From: Dipteronia dyeriana
Lineage: Eukaryota > Streptophyta > Magnoliopsida > Sapindales > Sapindaceae
Length of the DNA: 64,000 nucleotides
Direction: 5' to 3'
NCBI GenBank assembly: GCA_032871835.1
Contig: CM065302.1
Coordinates: 6,075,094 to 6,139,093 of the forward strand
The notes beneath the pieces are model-generated. The model ran no database searches. It was given only the letters and a program-made list of their open reading frames with translations, and was not told where the DNA came from. Positions within the stretch are counted from its first letter, which is position 1; every line of letters starts with the position of its first letter. Made by a program: the position numbers and the translations under genes. This document shows positions 36,400 through 49,139 of the stretch, one piece after another.

Positions 36400-37619
36400 A
36401 CTGACCCTAGATTTGGCAGACTACAAGAATCTTGAGTTTGGTCACTCCTTTTGCACTTAATACGGCTAATATAATTATTAGGCCCAGCGTAAAATATATG
36501 TGGCCCAATAGTTGACGATGAATTGTGGGCCAGGCTTTTTGTTATGACTATGAACTAAATAAACTTCACTTTTGTTTATAAGGAGCCGATTCCTCTAAAT
36601 CTTTTTTATTTTTCTGACAAATACATCTTCAATTCAAATCAAATAAAATTTAATACATTTTGATTTTTTTCAAAATAAAAAATTAAACAAACAGACTTTT
36701 TTAATTATTATTTTTTTGAGAAATTCATTTTTTTTGAACCACTTCAATTTTATTTTTTTTTTCATTCCAAGATTTTCAAAACAAAATAAATTTGATAAGA
36801 TGAAGTTAACTCAGTGATAAGTCTATCACACCAACAAACAAAAGGTTCGACTCATGCTTTTTCTCTCAATCATTATTCATGAAATATTATAATAATTTTA
36901 AAATAGATAAATAAAATGGTTTAATAAGGAAATTAGGAGATGCATAAAGAATGCACCTATTACAATAAATAAATTAAAATAAAGTGGGATTAACATCAGA
37001 TCTTTTCCCTAAGGAAAAAAATCAGATCTCCATAATGTGGCATATCCTGCAAAAAAGAACATTAAAGTTTGTTGACAGAGAACTATAGAAATGTCTTACA
37101 TCACTACATTGGAATAACAATTTAATTTATATTTTCCGCAACTTTGTTTTTGTAAGGACTATAGAAGTATAGAAGTGTCTTACTATTTGAATTTCATGTA
37201 TTCCTCTTATAAATAAGCTTAAACACAAACTAGTTAAAATAATTAATTTAAACCAATAAGAAGTTAAGCATCTAATATCCTAAATAACTTGACCCCAATA
37301 AAATAACTTGTATATGCATGCCTCATAAATTGTAAAAGACAAAGCACTCCGGTCAATACAAGTTCCTACAGGTAAATCAGGCTTAACATCGACACCAACA
37401 ATAGAAGAAGACTGACTTTGTTCCGATGTCTTAACTATGAAAAATCAGAAAGAAAAAAAAAATGTCTACTTTGTTGATATCACTAACCTTAACTTTAACA
37501 CCATTTTTATATGCTCATCTTATAAAAACTTCAATTTAATTATATATGCAGAATCAAAGTAGTTGTTCCTACATCTCCTACACTTAAAATATTTAAATAA
37601 ACGGAAAATGACACTTTTC
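36400..37619. other. AT-rich intergenic, no gene seen
   Basis: Low-complexity AT-rich sequence with T-runs. No coding motif or clear repeat was recognised. Confidence 0.5.
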
Positions 37620-37979
37620 TTAGGGCATCTCCAACCCGAATAGTGGTTTTGATGTAACTTTTGTATTAAAATGGTGCAACTGTTGTATTAGTTTACTATT
37701 TCATCTCCAACCCACTGTACCAAACTTTACACTAAAAATAATATACCCCTGAATATTCCCTTTATTTCCCTTTTTTTTTAATATTTCTAGACAATTAACA
37801 TTTCACCCCATAATTAACATAATAGTGCAATACAATAAGAAATTATAAAACTAATACATAAAAAGAAATCAAATTTCATTAGGTAAAATATTACATTTAT
37901 TATTAAAATAACTTAAACATTACATTTCAAGAAATAAAAAAGAAAAAAACATAAAAATAAAAGTACATATTGATCATCA

Positions 37980-38448
37980 TCTAATTATCTGAATTAGTAT
38001 ATTCATCCCAAAAATGATCTATTAAGGTATTTTGGAGTGCAATGTGAGCGTCTTTATTCCTGATTTCTCTATGTCAAGCTAGAAATTGTTGAAATCAGGT
38101 ATTTTCATCTTACATCATCTCAACTTTTGGATTCGGTGCTTCCATATAATCCTCAATTGATGTAGCAACACCACGCTTATCAGCGATTATCATGTTGTGC
38201 ATAATAATGCACGTAGTCATTATATCATGTAAAACATTTTTATGTCAAAAACGTGTCAGTCCTACCACAATTGCAAATTATGATTAGAGAACTTCAAATG
38301 TACGTTCTACATCTTTTCTGCATCCATCTTATTTCATTGCAAATGATTTTTTTTCAGACCACGTGGATTGTGAATAGTTTGTACAAGCATAGACCATTTT
38401 GGGTATATACCATCAGCTAAATAATAACTCATATTATATTATTTTCCT
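37980..38448 (-). pseudogene. Harbinger transposase, C-terminal part
   Basis: The minus strand reads, with stops and frameshifts, LADGIYPKWSMLVQTIHNP and later IWKHRIQKLR-type residues. This matches the C-terminal half of plant Harbinger transposases, including the catalytic-region signature YYLADGIYPKW. It continues the N-terminal piece at 45885-46555. It is not functional. Confidence 0.75.
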
Positions 38449-38998
38449 TGAGGTCATGTTTGTTGTTTGGGACTAGGATTTGATTGGATTATATTAATCC
38501 TAAACCCATGTTTGGCAATCGCATGAGACTATGACTGTTTGGGACTTTATCTCCCAACAGTACTCAATAGTCCCATTAACATTGGACTAAATAAACCCAC
38601 CTCTCTTGGCGGTTTTAGTTGTCCTGAGACAAATCATTGCAATTGTTTTTATTTTTTCCTTTTCTTTTTCGCATTAGTTATGCTTTGGGGATGGATCATG
38701 AGATAGAGTAACCCATTTAGGGGGAGCATTGCACATGCATTTGTTTATATTGCTTTATTGACTGCAACTGTTTTTTATATTTGTTCACCTCACATGCACT
38801 TGTTCTTGGAAAGTGCTTATTGTTATTGTGTTCAAGTACAATGATAATTCTACAAAGAGATTGAAGATATTGAAGATTTATAATGTAGGATCTCTTTTGT
38901 AATGTAGAATTAATATCTTGGACAATAAATTTATTTTTGTTTTGTGAGGATTTATTTGTGAGTGGTTGTTTTGTCATGAAATAGCCAAATGAGGAGAT

Positions 38999-39909
38999 TG
39001 TAACGACCTCGATTTTAATATTAGCTTATTTCATGACAAACCACACCACATTGGGGATGATTGTGTAATGAGTAGCTTAGGTCCTCATTGACAAGCTTTC
39101 AAGCATCTCCATGACTTCAAGAGCAAAATGTATAATCACTTGTCTTTGCCTCTTGAAGAGTTTAGGTGTGCACACACACTTCATGCATGATTTGTATCGA
39201 CATGCATTTGTGTCCTATTGCTTATGTGTGCATCCTTACTCACAGTCACACTTGCACTTCATTCTTAGTATTAAGTGTGGTTGTCGTGTGTTTTATTCGT
39301 TTTCCGTTGTTTGATCGGAAACGTCCACACTTGCACGATGGTATTCTTTTCCTAGCATGTTAATTGACCATTTGAGAAGGTCTTATTCTTTTCTTGGTTT
39401 GGTTATATAGAGTAAGGTGTCTAGTTTCAAAAGAGTTGATTTCAATGATTAAAATGTTTTTCAAAACTGACTTTTGTTTGTTCTTATGACTATATATTTT
39501 TATGTAATGCTTCAAAATGAGTTTTAAAAATTTCTGTACAAAATAGACACCCATACTTTTCCAACGGTATATTATTCGTAATATTTTATGATCGTTTGGA
39601 TTGGTTTTGAAATCTCCAAAGTGACCATAAAAACAGTGCATCTCTGTTGTTGTTTGTTTCTGACCTTTGGTCACTCATTTGACCATAACTTTTACTACAA
39701 CCATCTAAATCATATTTTGTTAATTGGAGTAGAAATTCGACTTTCATACCTTTCCAACGGTATATTACACGAAAGGTTTCGAAGTCGTTTGGTCATGTTT
39801 TGATCCGCTTGAATTTCAAGGTGGAGTGCTGAGAGCGGATTTCGCTCAACTTTTCGCTCCATAACTTTTCGCGCCCTCAGGGTGCGAAACAAGTAGCGAA
39901 AAACAAATA
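38999..39909 (+). repeat. partial LTR of element C, inverted relative to its partner
   Basis: Starts TGTAACGACCTCG after the purine-rich AAATGAGGAGAT, and corresponds to the first ~910 bp of the LTR at 42608-44959 in reverse. Homology ends after GCGAAACAAGTAG..AAAAAC, where it joins the inverted 3' UTR. Confidence 0.82.
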
Positions 39910-39914
39910 CCAAT

Positions 39915-41147
39915 ATCTCCCTTTGGCTATTTCATGATAAAACAATCACTCATAAATAAATCCTCACAAAACAAAAATAAAGTTATTGTCCAAAAGATTA
40001 ATTCTACATTACAAAAGAGATCGTACATTCTAAATCTTCAATATCTTCAATCTCTTTATAGAATTATTAGTGTACCTACACATAATAACAAGAAGCACTT
40101 TCCAAGAACAGGTGAATGCGAGGTGACAAACATGAAAAACAATTGAAGTCCATAAAGCAATATAAACAAATGCATGTGCAATGCTCCCCTTAAATGAGTT
40201 ACTCTCTCTCATGATCTCTCCCCAAAGCATAAATAATGTTTACCCTATATTTCTCAAGACTTCTCCCCCTTTTTGTCAAGAGATAGGCAAAGGAGCTCTC
40301 CCTATAGGGTTGCTTTAGCAAAGAGAGCTATTAGCACAATTATGATGCATAATCATATAAACGAACTTTATGCAACATAAGTAATTGAGAGAGATTCAAG
40401 GAGTTGTATTTAAGGAAAAATGTGTGACAAGAATGTTTTGTAGGCAAGACATGTTGCATTCAAATCCAAAACAAATGGTAAGTAAACATTGAAATGGTTT
40501 CCAAAACAATTCAAACCAATTTGAACCCTTTTGTCAAAAGCAAACAAGATATAGTATCAAAAATTTGACAATAAAACAAGTATATCAATTCTTAAAGGCA
40601 AATTAAGACATAAGCGACTATTGCACCCTTTTTTATTTTTTTGGATAATTATCCGTATAATAGTAGTCTTGTTTCACCATTAAGAAAAAAGATAAGACTA
40701 ATTTGGATATAAAATCCTTATTAATTACATGGATACACGATCTTTATTGATTAGTCTTCTCATTTGCACTCACATACATTTGCATTAAAGCAATCAAACT
40801 CAATTCATGCATATCATTTTAAGCATGTCATAATAAGCAAGTTCACATGTCATGGAGATAAATTATAGGTCATTCAAATGTACTTTCCCAATTACTTCTC
40901 CTAGTCTAACAATGCATGTTTGAACATAAATATGACATGGATTGTAAACAAAGTAATGGTGCATACTTATTAAGAGAAACATATAAACATATAAACATAT
41001 ATGTGCAACCAAGAATCTCAAGAAATTAATAAAATAGTATAAAATTAATCAACTTTTTGCACATAGCAAATCATGCAAGTTCGCTCTCTTTGCTTGACCT
41101 CCCTAAATGAGGTCAAATACATAACTGTATCAAGGCAATGGGCAAGT
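39915..41147 (-). other. 3' untranslated region of copia C (minus)
   Basis: Reverse complement of a SIRE-type 3' region, including a polypurine-like GCCAAAGGGAGAT at 39915-39927. Its first ~320 bp are an inverted copy of 38670-38998. No coding sequence is seen. Confidence 0.7.
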
Positions 41148-42590
41148 CTAACTAGACATACCAAGACCATTTGACCTAGTAGAATCTAAGGGAGAAATTT
41201 TAGCCCAATAGATAGGATGCATATTTCCATTATCCAACCTAGGGTCCACTACATCAATTTTAGTGGTCAAGATTTTATCCTTAATAGGATTCCTAGGATT
41301 ATTCAATTTAGCCATACGGTTTATTTTCTTTTCTCTCATGCTTTTAATTTTACATGACTTGATGTAGTGAACACAATTTGGTCGAATATGACCAATCATA
41401 CCACAATAATGATAAGTAGGTATAAAATAAGAATTCATACCATTTCATTTAGCTCTCATTGATGCATGGCCATGTTGATGAGGTTGTCTTTGAAGCTGCA
41501 CCGGTTGGCTTGTACTTGGAACATTCACCGGATGTTGGTGCGTTTGTGGTTGAGCATGAGAATTTGCCTCAAAGGTTGATTTGGCATTGATTGAGGCATC
41601 CTCAAAGGTTGAGGTTTAGCTTGTCTCCTTAGAAGCATATTCAAGGTTGAGCTCTTAGATGATTCACCCACATCAAGAATCTTCTTGTGGTGTTGAGACC
41701 TAGATGGACAAGTAGGAGCAATCTCCTTAACAAATGTAGGCTTGTCCAAGGATGATGTGGTCTCATCATTTACAAAACCAAACCCTCGCTTGTCATTTGA
41801 CTTTAAGTTGATGCCAATCATTTTTGGACCCGAAGTCATCTTAGCAAGTGTACTTCTTACTTTTTTGAGTTCCATCTTCAACATGCCTTCACTTTCTTTT
41901 AGACATCTCACTTCTTCATCCATGTGAGTCACTTTGGCCTCTAGTTAAAGGTTATCCTTTCTCAACTCAAGGATATCATTCTCCTTCATCTTCAAAGATT
42001 TTTGAAGAGAGTCAATCAACTCTTGATAATCCACCACATTATCACAAGAGTTGCTCAAGGTAGCGATCGTAACTTCTCCTTTCTTCTTGTTCTTCAAGTT
42101 ACCACACACGGAAGCTATGTGATCAAGTCCACCACATTCAAAGCATTGGACTCATTTTCATGTTATCATAGCTTTTCCTCTCCTCTTCTTTTTCATGTTA
42201 ATGCATACGGGAGCTATGTGACCATATCATTCACATTCAAAGCATTGAATGACATTTCTTGAAGGTTGGTCTTGATTAGCTTCACCATTCTTGAGAGGAG
42301 CCTTATTTGTCTACCTCCATTTCTTTCGAGTTCATTCTCTTCTTCTCCTTCACATTGGAGGTCATACTCTTCTTGTGAGATTTAATGAATCTCTTAAATC
42401 TCTTAACCATAGGAGTCATCTCCTCATCGGAGTCGTATTCCTCCCTATCGAGGTCAAATCGCCCTCTAACATCCCAATGTCACTCATAGTGTTTAATGAA
42501 TGAGATGAATGCAAATGAATGTAACAATCAAATGCAAACAACTGCAAGACACACAAATAAGAGTTTGGATCACCTAAGTATGTCTAGACA
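41148..42590 (-). pseudogene. copia element C gag relic
   Basis: Minus strand, several frames. The coiled-coil part (HMDEEVRCLKESEGMLKMELK), the conserved DKRGFGFVNDETTSS block and a degenerate zinc knuckle (YHYCGMIGHIRPNCVHY, first Cys replaced by Tyr) are recognisable. They match the corresponding parts of element B gag (16751-17900). Upstream parts near 42060-42500 are highly decayed. Protease, integrase and RT are absent, having been deleted between this relic and the 3' UTR. Confidence 0.8.
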
Positions 42591-42593
42591 CCT

Positions 42594-42605
42594 CCTCTGA
42601 TACCA
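42594..42605 (-). promoter_or_regulatory. primer-binding site of element C
   Basis: On the minus strand TGGTATCAGAGG, one mismatch from the initiator-Met complement, lies two bases after the LTR edge at 42608. Confidence 0.82.
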
Positions 42606-42607
42606 TT

Positions 42608-44959
42608 TGAAAATAACCCTTAAAACTTGTATGTCTATATTACTATTGGGGGGGAATAGGTTATTATCAAGTCAATTACCAATTTTTATTGATTAATTAA
42701 TGTTCAAAATTCACCCAATAAAACAAATATACAACATCAAGTGTAAAGTGCAGAAATGTAAATAACACAAGATGTATACGTGGAAAACCTTCCAAACGAG
42801 AAAAAAAAAACACGGGTTGTTAAGTGAGCTACACTCGATTACAGAAATCCATTATACGAGTAAAAAGTTACACTCTCAAGTGATACTCGGACTCTCACTC
42901 TTGACAACCTCGGGCTACGGCCACTACCACTCACCACTCACCACTCTTGGTTCAGTCCCTAGTGATATCCCCTAATCTACTACTCTTGGCGTAAGCACCT
43001 CTTACTCTACCCCTTGGCCTTTTATGGTGCCACCCAACCAATTGTTTGCCAACCTACCCTTGGTTGCAAGACTTGACTTTCTTGTACAACTTCACACCTA
43101 AACCACAAGACTTTGACTCAATAAAGATTATATAGTCTAAGTGTATATATGACACTATGCTCAAATACAATTATGTGTAAGAACAAACACAAAATGCTTA
43201 ACTAGATGTATATAATGCAATAATATAACATCATTGTTATCAACAATGCCTATATGCCCACAAATAAGGACTCAATAAGATGTAGATAAAATCTAACAAC
43301 CTAACTGCCAATAAAAGTCCAACCAACACAAGTTGTCACAACAAATAATCAATGGCAATTTTGCAATCAATAAATGCAATCAATGAGGTATAAACAATAA
43401 TGTATAAATGCAATACATAAAGACTTAACTAGATATGGATATGCAATATTACAATCTAGTTATCAAACGAAGCCACTTCAATACAAGTTGTCAATAAACA
43501 TAGCATGGTTAATAAATGCAATCAACATGACCTAATTAGCTAGAGGGAAAATATGTTCTAAATGTTAGCTATCAATAAACAAACCCAATCTTATTATCAA
43601 GACTCATAAATATATGCAATAAAGTAGAGTCTAGGTATTTAATCAAATAATAAATACCTTATCTAGAGTAAGAAGAATAATAAATGATGTTCAATGAAGT
43701 TCTTACTTACCTAGTCATGAAACAAAGAACACCCATGCTCATATGATGAAGAATGATGCAAGATGGAGATAGGTTTTGGGTTTGGAGAGTCAAAAACAAA
43801 GCTTGAAGCTTTCTCTCTCTAATAGAGGTTCTCTCACTCTAAAAATGTGTTCTTTTAGCTCTCTCTCTAGGAGTAATTTTCTCTCTTTTGGGGATTTAAT
43901 TTCAGAGCTTTAGGTCTGATTTGGGAAGAAGGTGATATATATAATGTGTAAAAACGAGCTGCACAAGAAATGCCGTTTTTGCCCAAATCGGGTTTTTTTC
44001 TACAGGTTTCGCACTAGAAGGGGGTGAAAAATTTGGAAGCGAAAAAGGCTGCCAAGTTTTTAACTACTTGTTTCGTACCCGGAGGGGGCGAAACGTTATG
44101 GAGCGAAAAGTTGAGCGAAATCCACTCTCAGCACTCTACCTTGAAATTCAAGCATATAAAAACATGACCAAACGACTTTGAAACCTTTCGTATAATATAC
44201 CGTTGGAAAGGTATGGAAGTCTACTTTCTACTTCAATTAACAAAATGTGATTTGGATGACTGTAGAAAAATGTATGGTCAAATGAGTGACCAAAGGTCAG
44301 AAACAAACAACAATAGAGATGCTCTGTTTTTATAGTCACTTTGGAGATTTCAAAACCAATCCAAACGATCATGAAATATTACGAATAATATACCGTTAGA
44401 AAGGTATGGGCGTTTAGTTTGTACAAAAACTTTTAAAACATTTTGAAGCATTACATAAAAAGATATGGCCACAAGACCATATAAAAGTCAGTTTTGAAAA
44501 AGATTTTAACCATTGAAATCAACTCTTTTGAAACTAGACACCTTACTCCATATAACCAAAACAAGAAAAGAATAAGACATTCTCAAATGGTCACTCAACA
44601 TGCTAGGACAAGAACATCATTGTGCAAGTGTGGACGTTTATGATCAAACAACGAAAAACGAATAAAACACACAACAACCACACTTAAGACTAAGAATGAA
44701 GTGCAAATGTGATTGTGAGTAAGGATGCACACATAAGCAATAGGACACAAATGCATGTCGATACAAATCATGCATGAAGTGTGTGTATGCACCTAAACTC
44801 TTTAAGATGTAAAGTCAAGTGATTATACTTTTTGCTATTGAAGTCATGGAGATGCATGGAAGCTTGCCAATAAGGATCTAAGCTACCCATTACACAATCA
44901 TCCCCAATTTAGTGTGGTTTGTCATGAAATAAGTCAATCATAAAATCGAGGTCCTTACA
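42608..44959 (-). repeat. complete 5' LTR of copia element C
   Basis: 2,352 bp. On the minus strand it starts TGTAAGGACCTCG and ends TTATTTTCA. Its first ~910 bp are repeated in inverted orientation at 38999-39909. Confidence 0.82.
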
Positions 44960-45416
44960 CTTTTCTTACATCATCGATCAAAATCTTCTCTTCTCTCTCT
45001 TCAACCAAAATCTTCTCTTCTCTCTTTCACCATCCTTCAATCTTCTCTATACATATTTTTTAATTTTTGTAGATAAGTTGCCCTCAATTTCATCATCGAT
45101 CAAAATCTTTTCTTCTCTCTCATTCATCATCTTTCAATCTTCTTTAGATTTTTTTTTTTAAAATAAAATTGTAGATATGCAGCCCTCTAACAAGTTTGAG
45201 ATCGTAGAAGTTTGATCTATTTGATATTGTAGAAGATTGATATGTTTAGGATTGAAAAAAGTTGAATTTTTGTTTGATGATGAAAAATTCAAAAGAAACA
45301 AATCTGGATTGACTTTTAGTTTTGTTTGAGAATGAAGAACTTATAATAAAGATTTGAAGAACTAGTTGATTTTTGGTTGAGAATGAAGAACCGCTGATCT
45401 CCGAGGGAGAATTTTT

Positions 45417-45446
45417 TCTTTCTTTCTTTCTTTCTTTCTTTCTTTA
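45417..45446. repeat. (TTTC)n microsatellite
   Basis: Seven or so uninterrupted TTTC units in the right part of the MITE. Confidence 0.85.
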
Positions 45447-45884
45447 TTGTGTGTTAGGGAACTCTCAATTTACCACTTTTTTTATATTAAAAAAAATAAT
45501 TAAAGTGATTATAAAGATCTGAATCCATATCTGCCACAATTATTATTTTTCTTGAATATTTTCTATTTTTTACAAATTAAAATGTTTTCAAAATTCTTTT
45601 TTCTAGATTATTTCCCAAATTTAAATTCTATTTTATTGATAATTTATTATTCAATTTTAAAATATTATCAAATTAAAATATTATAATATTTTATTCAATC
45701 TCATGTTTCACCAAACAACACATAGTATTAATCCAGTCCAATCTCATATTTGTTTCAAACACAGTATATTATTCATTTAATCCAATTCAGTCCAGTCCAA
45801 TCCTATCTAATCTTAGTTTTATCTCAATCAAATCCAATCCTATGAAATAGTCCAATCCAATCTCGTGCATCAAACGGGGCCTGA

Positions 45885-46555
45885 ATGACATAATGAGCTG
45901 GAGGAACAATACCTTGAGCGAGGTTGGAAAAAGATGGGATGCCTCCAACACATTAATTCCATTATTCGTACCTGGCAAACCAAAATATGCATGACATATC
46001 CACATATCATAATCATCTACATCCTCTAGAATAATTGTTAGGGATCCACTACGACCTGCATATTGCCCTGCCCAAGACGTTGGATAATATTTCTACTTCC
46101 AATGCATACAATCCAGACTACTCAGCATTCCTAGAAAACCATGATCTTTACCAATATGGAGTAGTCTTGCAACGTCAGTAGTGTTAGGTGATCTTAGATA
46201 CTTTCCTACAAATTCCTCCACAACAGCACGACAAAATCTCTTCAAACTCTCAATTGTTATTGACTCTCCTATTTTAATATACTCGTCAGTAGCATCCGCT
46301 GGACAACCATATGCCAACATCCAAAATACTGCTGTTATTTTCTGAAGAGCGAACAAACCCAGTCTACCCACACTATCTGTTCGTTGCACAAAGTTGTCAT
46401 GAGCTTCCACTTTTCAACAATATGAAGGAATAAACTCTTACCCATTCGAAAGCGCCGACGTAACATTTGATCATTATACAGTGGGTTCTCGGTAAAGTAG
46501 TTGTAGAACAAACGACGATCAACACTTTCTCGGTCTCAATTGATCACTATACGAC
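45885..46555 (-). pseudogene. Harbinger transposase, N-terminal and central part
   Basis: From about 46555 the minus strand reads RRLFYNYFTENPLYNDQML, then FRMGKSLFLHIVE. The block from 46410 follows (HDNFVQRTDSVGRLGLFALQ), then GCPADATDEYIKIGES and LGMLSSLDCMHWK, a catalytic-Asp signature of DDE_Tnp_4, and HAYFGLPGTNNGINVLEAS up to the MITE at 45884. It is typical of plant ALP1-like Harbinger transposases. A frame change and stops are present, and the protein is cut off by the MITE. Confidence 0.85.
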
Positions 46556-46560
46556 TCACG

Positions 46561-47417
46561 GGTCATTGAGTTGTTTTGTTGATTGAGATACTGAGTCAAT
46601 CTAAATATTTTTGTAATTTGATCACCACCATGAATATTTGAAATGGATGATGGAGATCAATCTAAATATCTACCAAAAATTTTTTTTAATAATTTATTAT
46701 TATTATTAATATTAATATTACTATTATTATTTTTATATTATTGTTATTATTATTATTATCATTATTATTATTTTTTTATTATATTTATTTTGTTCTGTTT
46801 TATTATTATTATTATTATTATTATTTTGAAATTATTAATTTCCATAAATATCATTTGTAAATGAACAAGTGATATTTAACTAAAAAATATAGTTTAAATG
46901 ATAATTCCCCTTAAATAATTTAAATATTCGTATGAGTTTTGTATTTAGGGATATATAACTAAAAAAGAAAGTTTAAATAATTGTTAAATCAATTAAATAA
47001 TTCATTTATCTATTTATTTAATGTTATTTATCAAAAAGTTCAGAATTTTATTATCATTTAACCATTATTTCAATTTTAAATTATTATTTTAAAATTTGGT
47101 CAGAAGGGTATGCAGGTCATAATAATATATTTTTTTGGTTTGTTACAATAATATATATAATAAGGGGAACTTAATGCAAATTTCCATAAAAAATAACGGA
47201 TGATGTTATTATTCCGTCAGCTATTGCCAATTCAGGGGATTTAATGATGAAAAAGAAAAAATTAGGAATAAAATGTAAATTCGGACATAGTTCGGGGGCA
47301 TCAGTGCCAATTAATCATGTAAATATTATCGGTTGGGTAATCCAAACTTTGTAAATGCAATGTAACTTACTAGCATATTATGTGTATGTCCATCCCATAC
47401 ATAGTTCGGGGGCAACA
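46561..47417. other. AT-rich sequence with (TTA)n microsatellite, no gene
   Basis: Imperfect (TTA/ATT)n tracts dominate 46686-46825. The remainder is AT-rich without coding signal. The phrase ATAGTTCGGGGGCA occurs twice (near 47288 and 47400), hinting at a small direct duplication. Confidence 0.6.
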
Positions 47418-47635
47418 GGTCATGTTTGGTTGGATGAAATAGAATGAAAGTCTTTTCATTTGTTTGGTTTGTTAAAATGCAATGGAATAAGGATTCCACC
47501 ATTTTGGCGGAATCATTCCATCCAAAAACTAATGGAATGTCCATTCCATTCCATTAACACATTTTCACTTCTAAAAATAACCCTCTGTGCCCCAATTCAA
47601 TTCCAAAAATACTCTCTTTTCCAAAAATAATATTA

Positions 47636-47852
47636 TATATATATATATATATATATTATAATATATAAATTATATATAATATATATTATATTATATTATT
47701 ATATTATATATATTATTATATAATATATGAATATATATATATATATATATATATAAGTATTACATATTATATATTATATACATATTTTATAATATTATTA
47801 TTATTATTATATATTATATGTAGTATATATGATATATTTTATTTATATAATA

Positions 47853-47884
<32 letters not shown>

Positions 47885-47900
47885 TTATACTTTTATATTT
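47636..47900. repeat. (TA)n-rich low-complexity tract
   Basis: Almost pure A/T with several perfect (TA)n runs, bordering the GC-richer island on its left. Confidence 0.9.
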
Positions 47901-47949
47901 TATTATTATTATCCAAATATATATTATATTTTCTTCTTATATATTGTTA

Positions 47950-49130
47950 ATAGCCAAAGTTGGCTAGGGACTAAAGAAAAAATTTCCACCTTCTAACCTT
48001 CATACAAGAGTCCAAATATAGGCCTATGTAACAAGGTATCAAGGTCCGCGAGATCGAGCTACCATGCAACCCTCCAAGAACCAAGTGAGGTCGCCCATAC
48101 CTTCTGAGCATCTTGCATGCATTCATGCTCACTAATTAAAGCCTGATGCGACCACATCAAGGTCCCTGTATCGGGATAGGAGCCCGAAGTTAGATCGACG
48201 TAGGAAGACCTGAGTTACCTAAGGAAAAGGTATCTCACGTCCTCCCCTGAAGCATACAACCATCTCTACTTTCACCAGGAGACTTTTAGGGTGTCGAACT
48301 TGTCTTGCAATGTCTTCTCGCTCTGCCCAGGTATAATTACAACCTATAAAGTTGGGAAAGAGGAAGCTCGCAAAGCTCTGTTGTCACCAAAAAGTGCCAA
48401 CACAATCAGGTCAAGCGCTAAAGGAGACCCAGAGTGGTCGGATCAAGCTCTTAGTAATAATATCGGTACTGAAGTGTACCTCATCATTCAAGGTAGCAGA
48501 CGCCCTATTCAGAGACTTCCATGAGGCACCTTGCCAGGGCAACATACAGGATCAAAGTAAACTCTAACGTGCATTAAACCGTTACATGAATGCAGGTCAA
48601 GTCATTGAATCTGAAGAGGAAACAAACTTATCTCCCTCCAAGATAGCGTCGGATCCATTAATCAGCCAAACTCAATGACATTTAAATGTAACATCTCACC
48701 TAATAATAGGGGATTTGATTCAGTGACTTAAGGTGGGAGGACAACCTGCTAAACGAAAAATCTACAGTATAAATACACCTGGACATGCATGAAGGAAAGG
48801 ATCGAGACCTAAATTCGCCACCAGTTAACGAAACTCCATTGTCATCTAACTCCTGTTAATAAAACACGGCGACCATCAATTAATTTTGACCTTCTATCAA
48901 CAGGCACTAGGTTGCTACCTTCAACCTAACTAGGAGAGATTGAGTGATATACATACCTTGTACTCTATTAACACATTATCAATAAAGCAATATCCATTTT
49001 CATCGTTTTTCACCCACATATCAATCGATCTCCTAGTCGTTACCATGCTTAAAAATGGTACTAAAAGTATCTATCTCGACCGCGACCTTCCGAGGTGGTG
49101 GTCTTGAGGATGTTAACTGTAATTCTTCAC
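47950..49130. other. unexplained GC-richer island with TATA and poly(A)-type signals
   Basis: About 1.2 kb clearly richer in G+C than both flanks, which are (TA)n tracts. The only ORFs are short (77 codons at most) without homology I recognise. A TATAAATA motif at 48769, an AATAAAAC near 48859 and an AATAAAGC at 48980, in plus orientation, give it the look of an LTR or of a pararetroviral intergenic promoter region. I cannot decide between these; it has no matching partner in this window. Confidence 0.4.
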
Positions 49131-49139
49131 CGTAAATGA

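Larger units (their letters stand above)
38670..44959 (-). mobile_element. copia element C (SIRE-like), rearranged with inverted LTRs
   Basis: From the right, in minus orientation, there is a 2,352-bp 5' LTR (44959-42608), an initiator-Met primer site, a gag relic (42590-41148) and then a jump to 3' untranslated sequence (about 41100-39915), with pol missing. To the left of 39915, where a minus-oriented 3' LTR should follow, the sequence instead runs in the opposite direction. 38670-38998 is the same 3' UTR in plus orientation and 38999-39909 is the first ~910 bp of the LTR in plus orientation. The two 3' UTR copies and the two LTR copies are therefore inverted repeats. This is an aberrant or rearranged copy of a SIRE/Maximus-like element related to element B. 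Confidence 0.8.
38452..45881. mobile_element. MITE inside the Harbinger transposase, itself interrupted
   Basis: Flanked by TGA duplications (38449-38451, 45882-45884). Removing the segment restores a continuous transposase reading. The ends are GGTCATGTTTGTTG and, in reverse complement, GGCCCCGTTTGATG, followed on both sides by GGATT/TTGATTGG repeats. The 3-bp duplication and GGCC..GTTTG ends fit a Tourist-like (PIF/Harbinger) MITE. Only the ~220 bp left arm and ~900 bp right side belong to it; the middle is copia element C. Confidence 0.7.
37620..46560 (-). mobile_element. PIF/Harbinger transposon remnant, split by nested insertions
   Basis: The left end has TTA (37620-37622) followed by GGGCATCTCCAACCC, the classic PIF/Harbinger TSD and terminal sequence. 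A transposase homologous to plant ALP1-like/DDE_Tnp_4 proteins is encoded on the minus strand in two pieces, 46555-45885 and 38448-37980, separated by a MITE. The right terminal inverted repeat could not be found, so the right limit is approximate. Confidence 0.72.

Noticed and set aside
38717..40146. Two similar 70-86 codon ORFs at 38717-38977 (minus) and 39934-40146 (plus) as a small gene family
   Set aside because: They are the two inverted copies of the copia C 3' untranslated region read in antisense; no coding function is expected.
38717..44792. Cysteine-rich small ORFs at 39166-39363 (plus) and 44595-44792 (minus) as peptides
   Set aside because: They are the same stretch of the element C LTR in its two inverted copies; there is no sign of selection or of a signal peptide that would single them out.
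46643..46864. 73-codon ORF rich in L, I and Y, resembling a membrane protein
   Set aside because: It is translation of an imperfect (TTA)n microsatellite.
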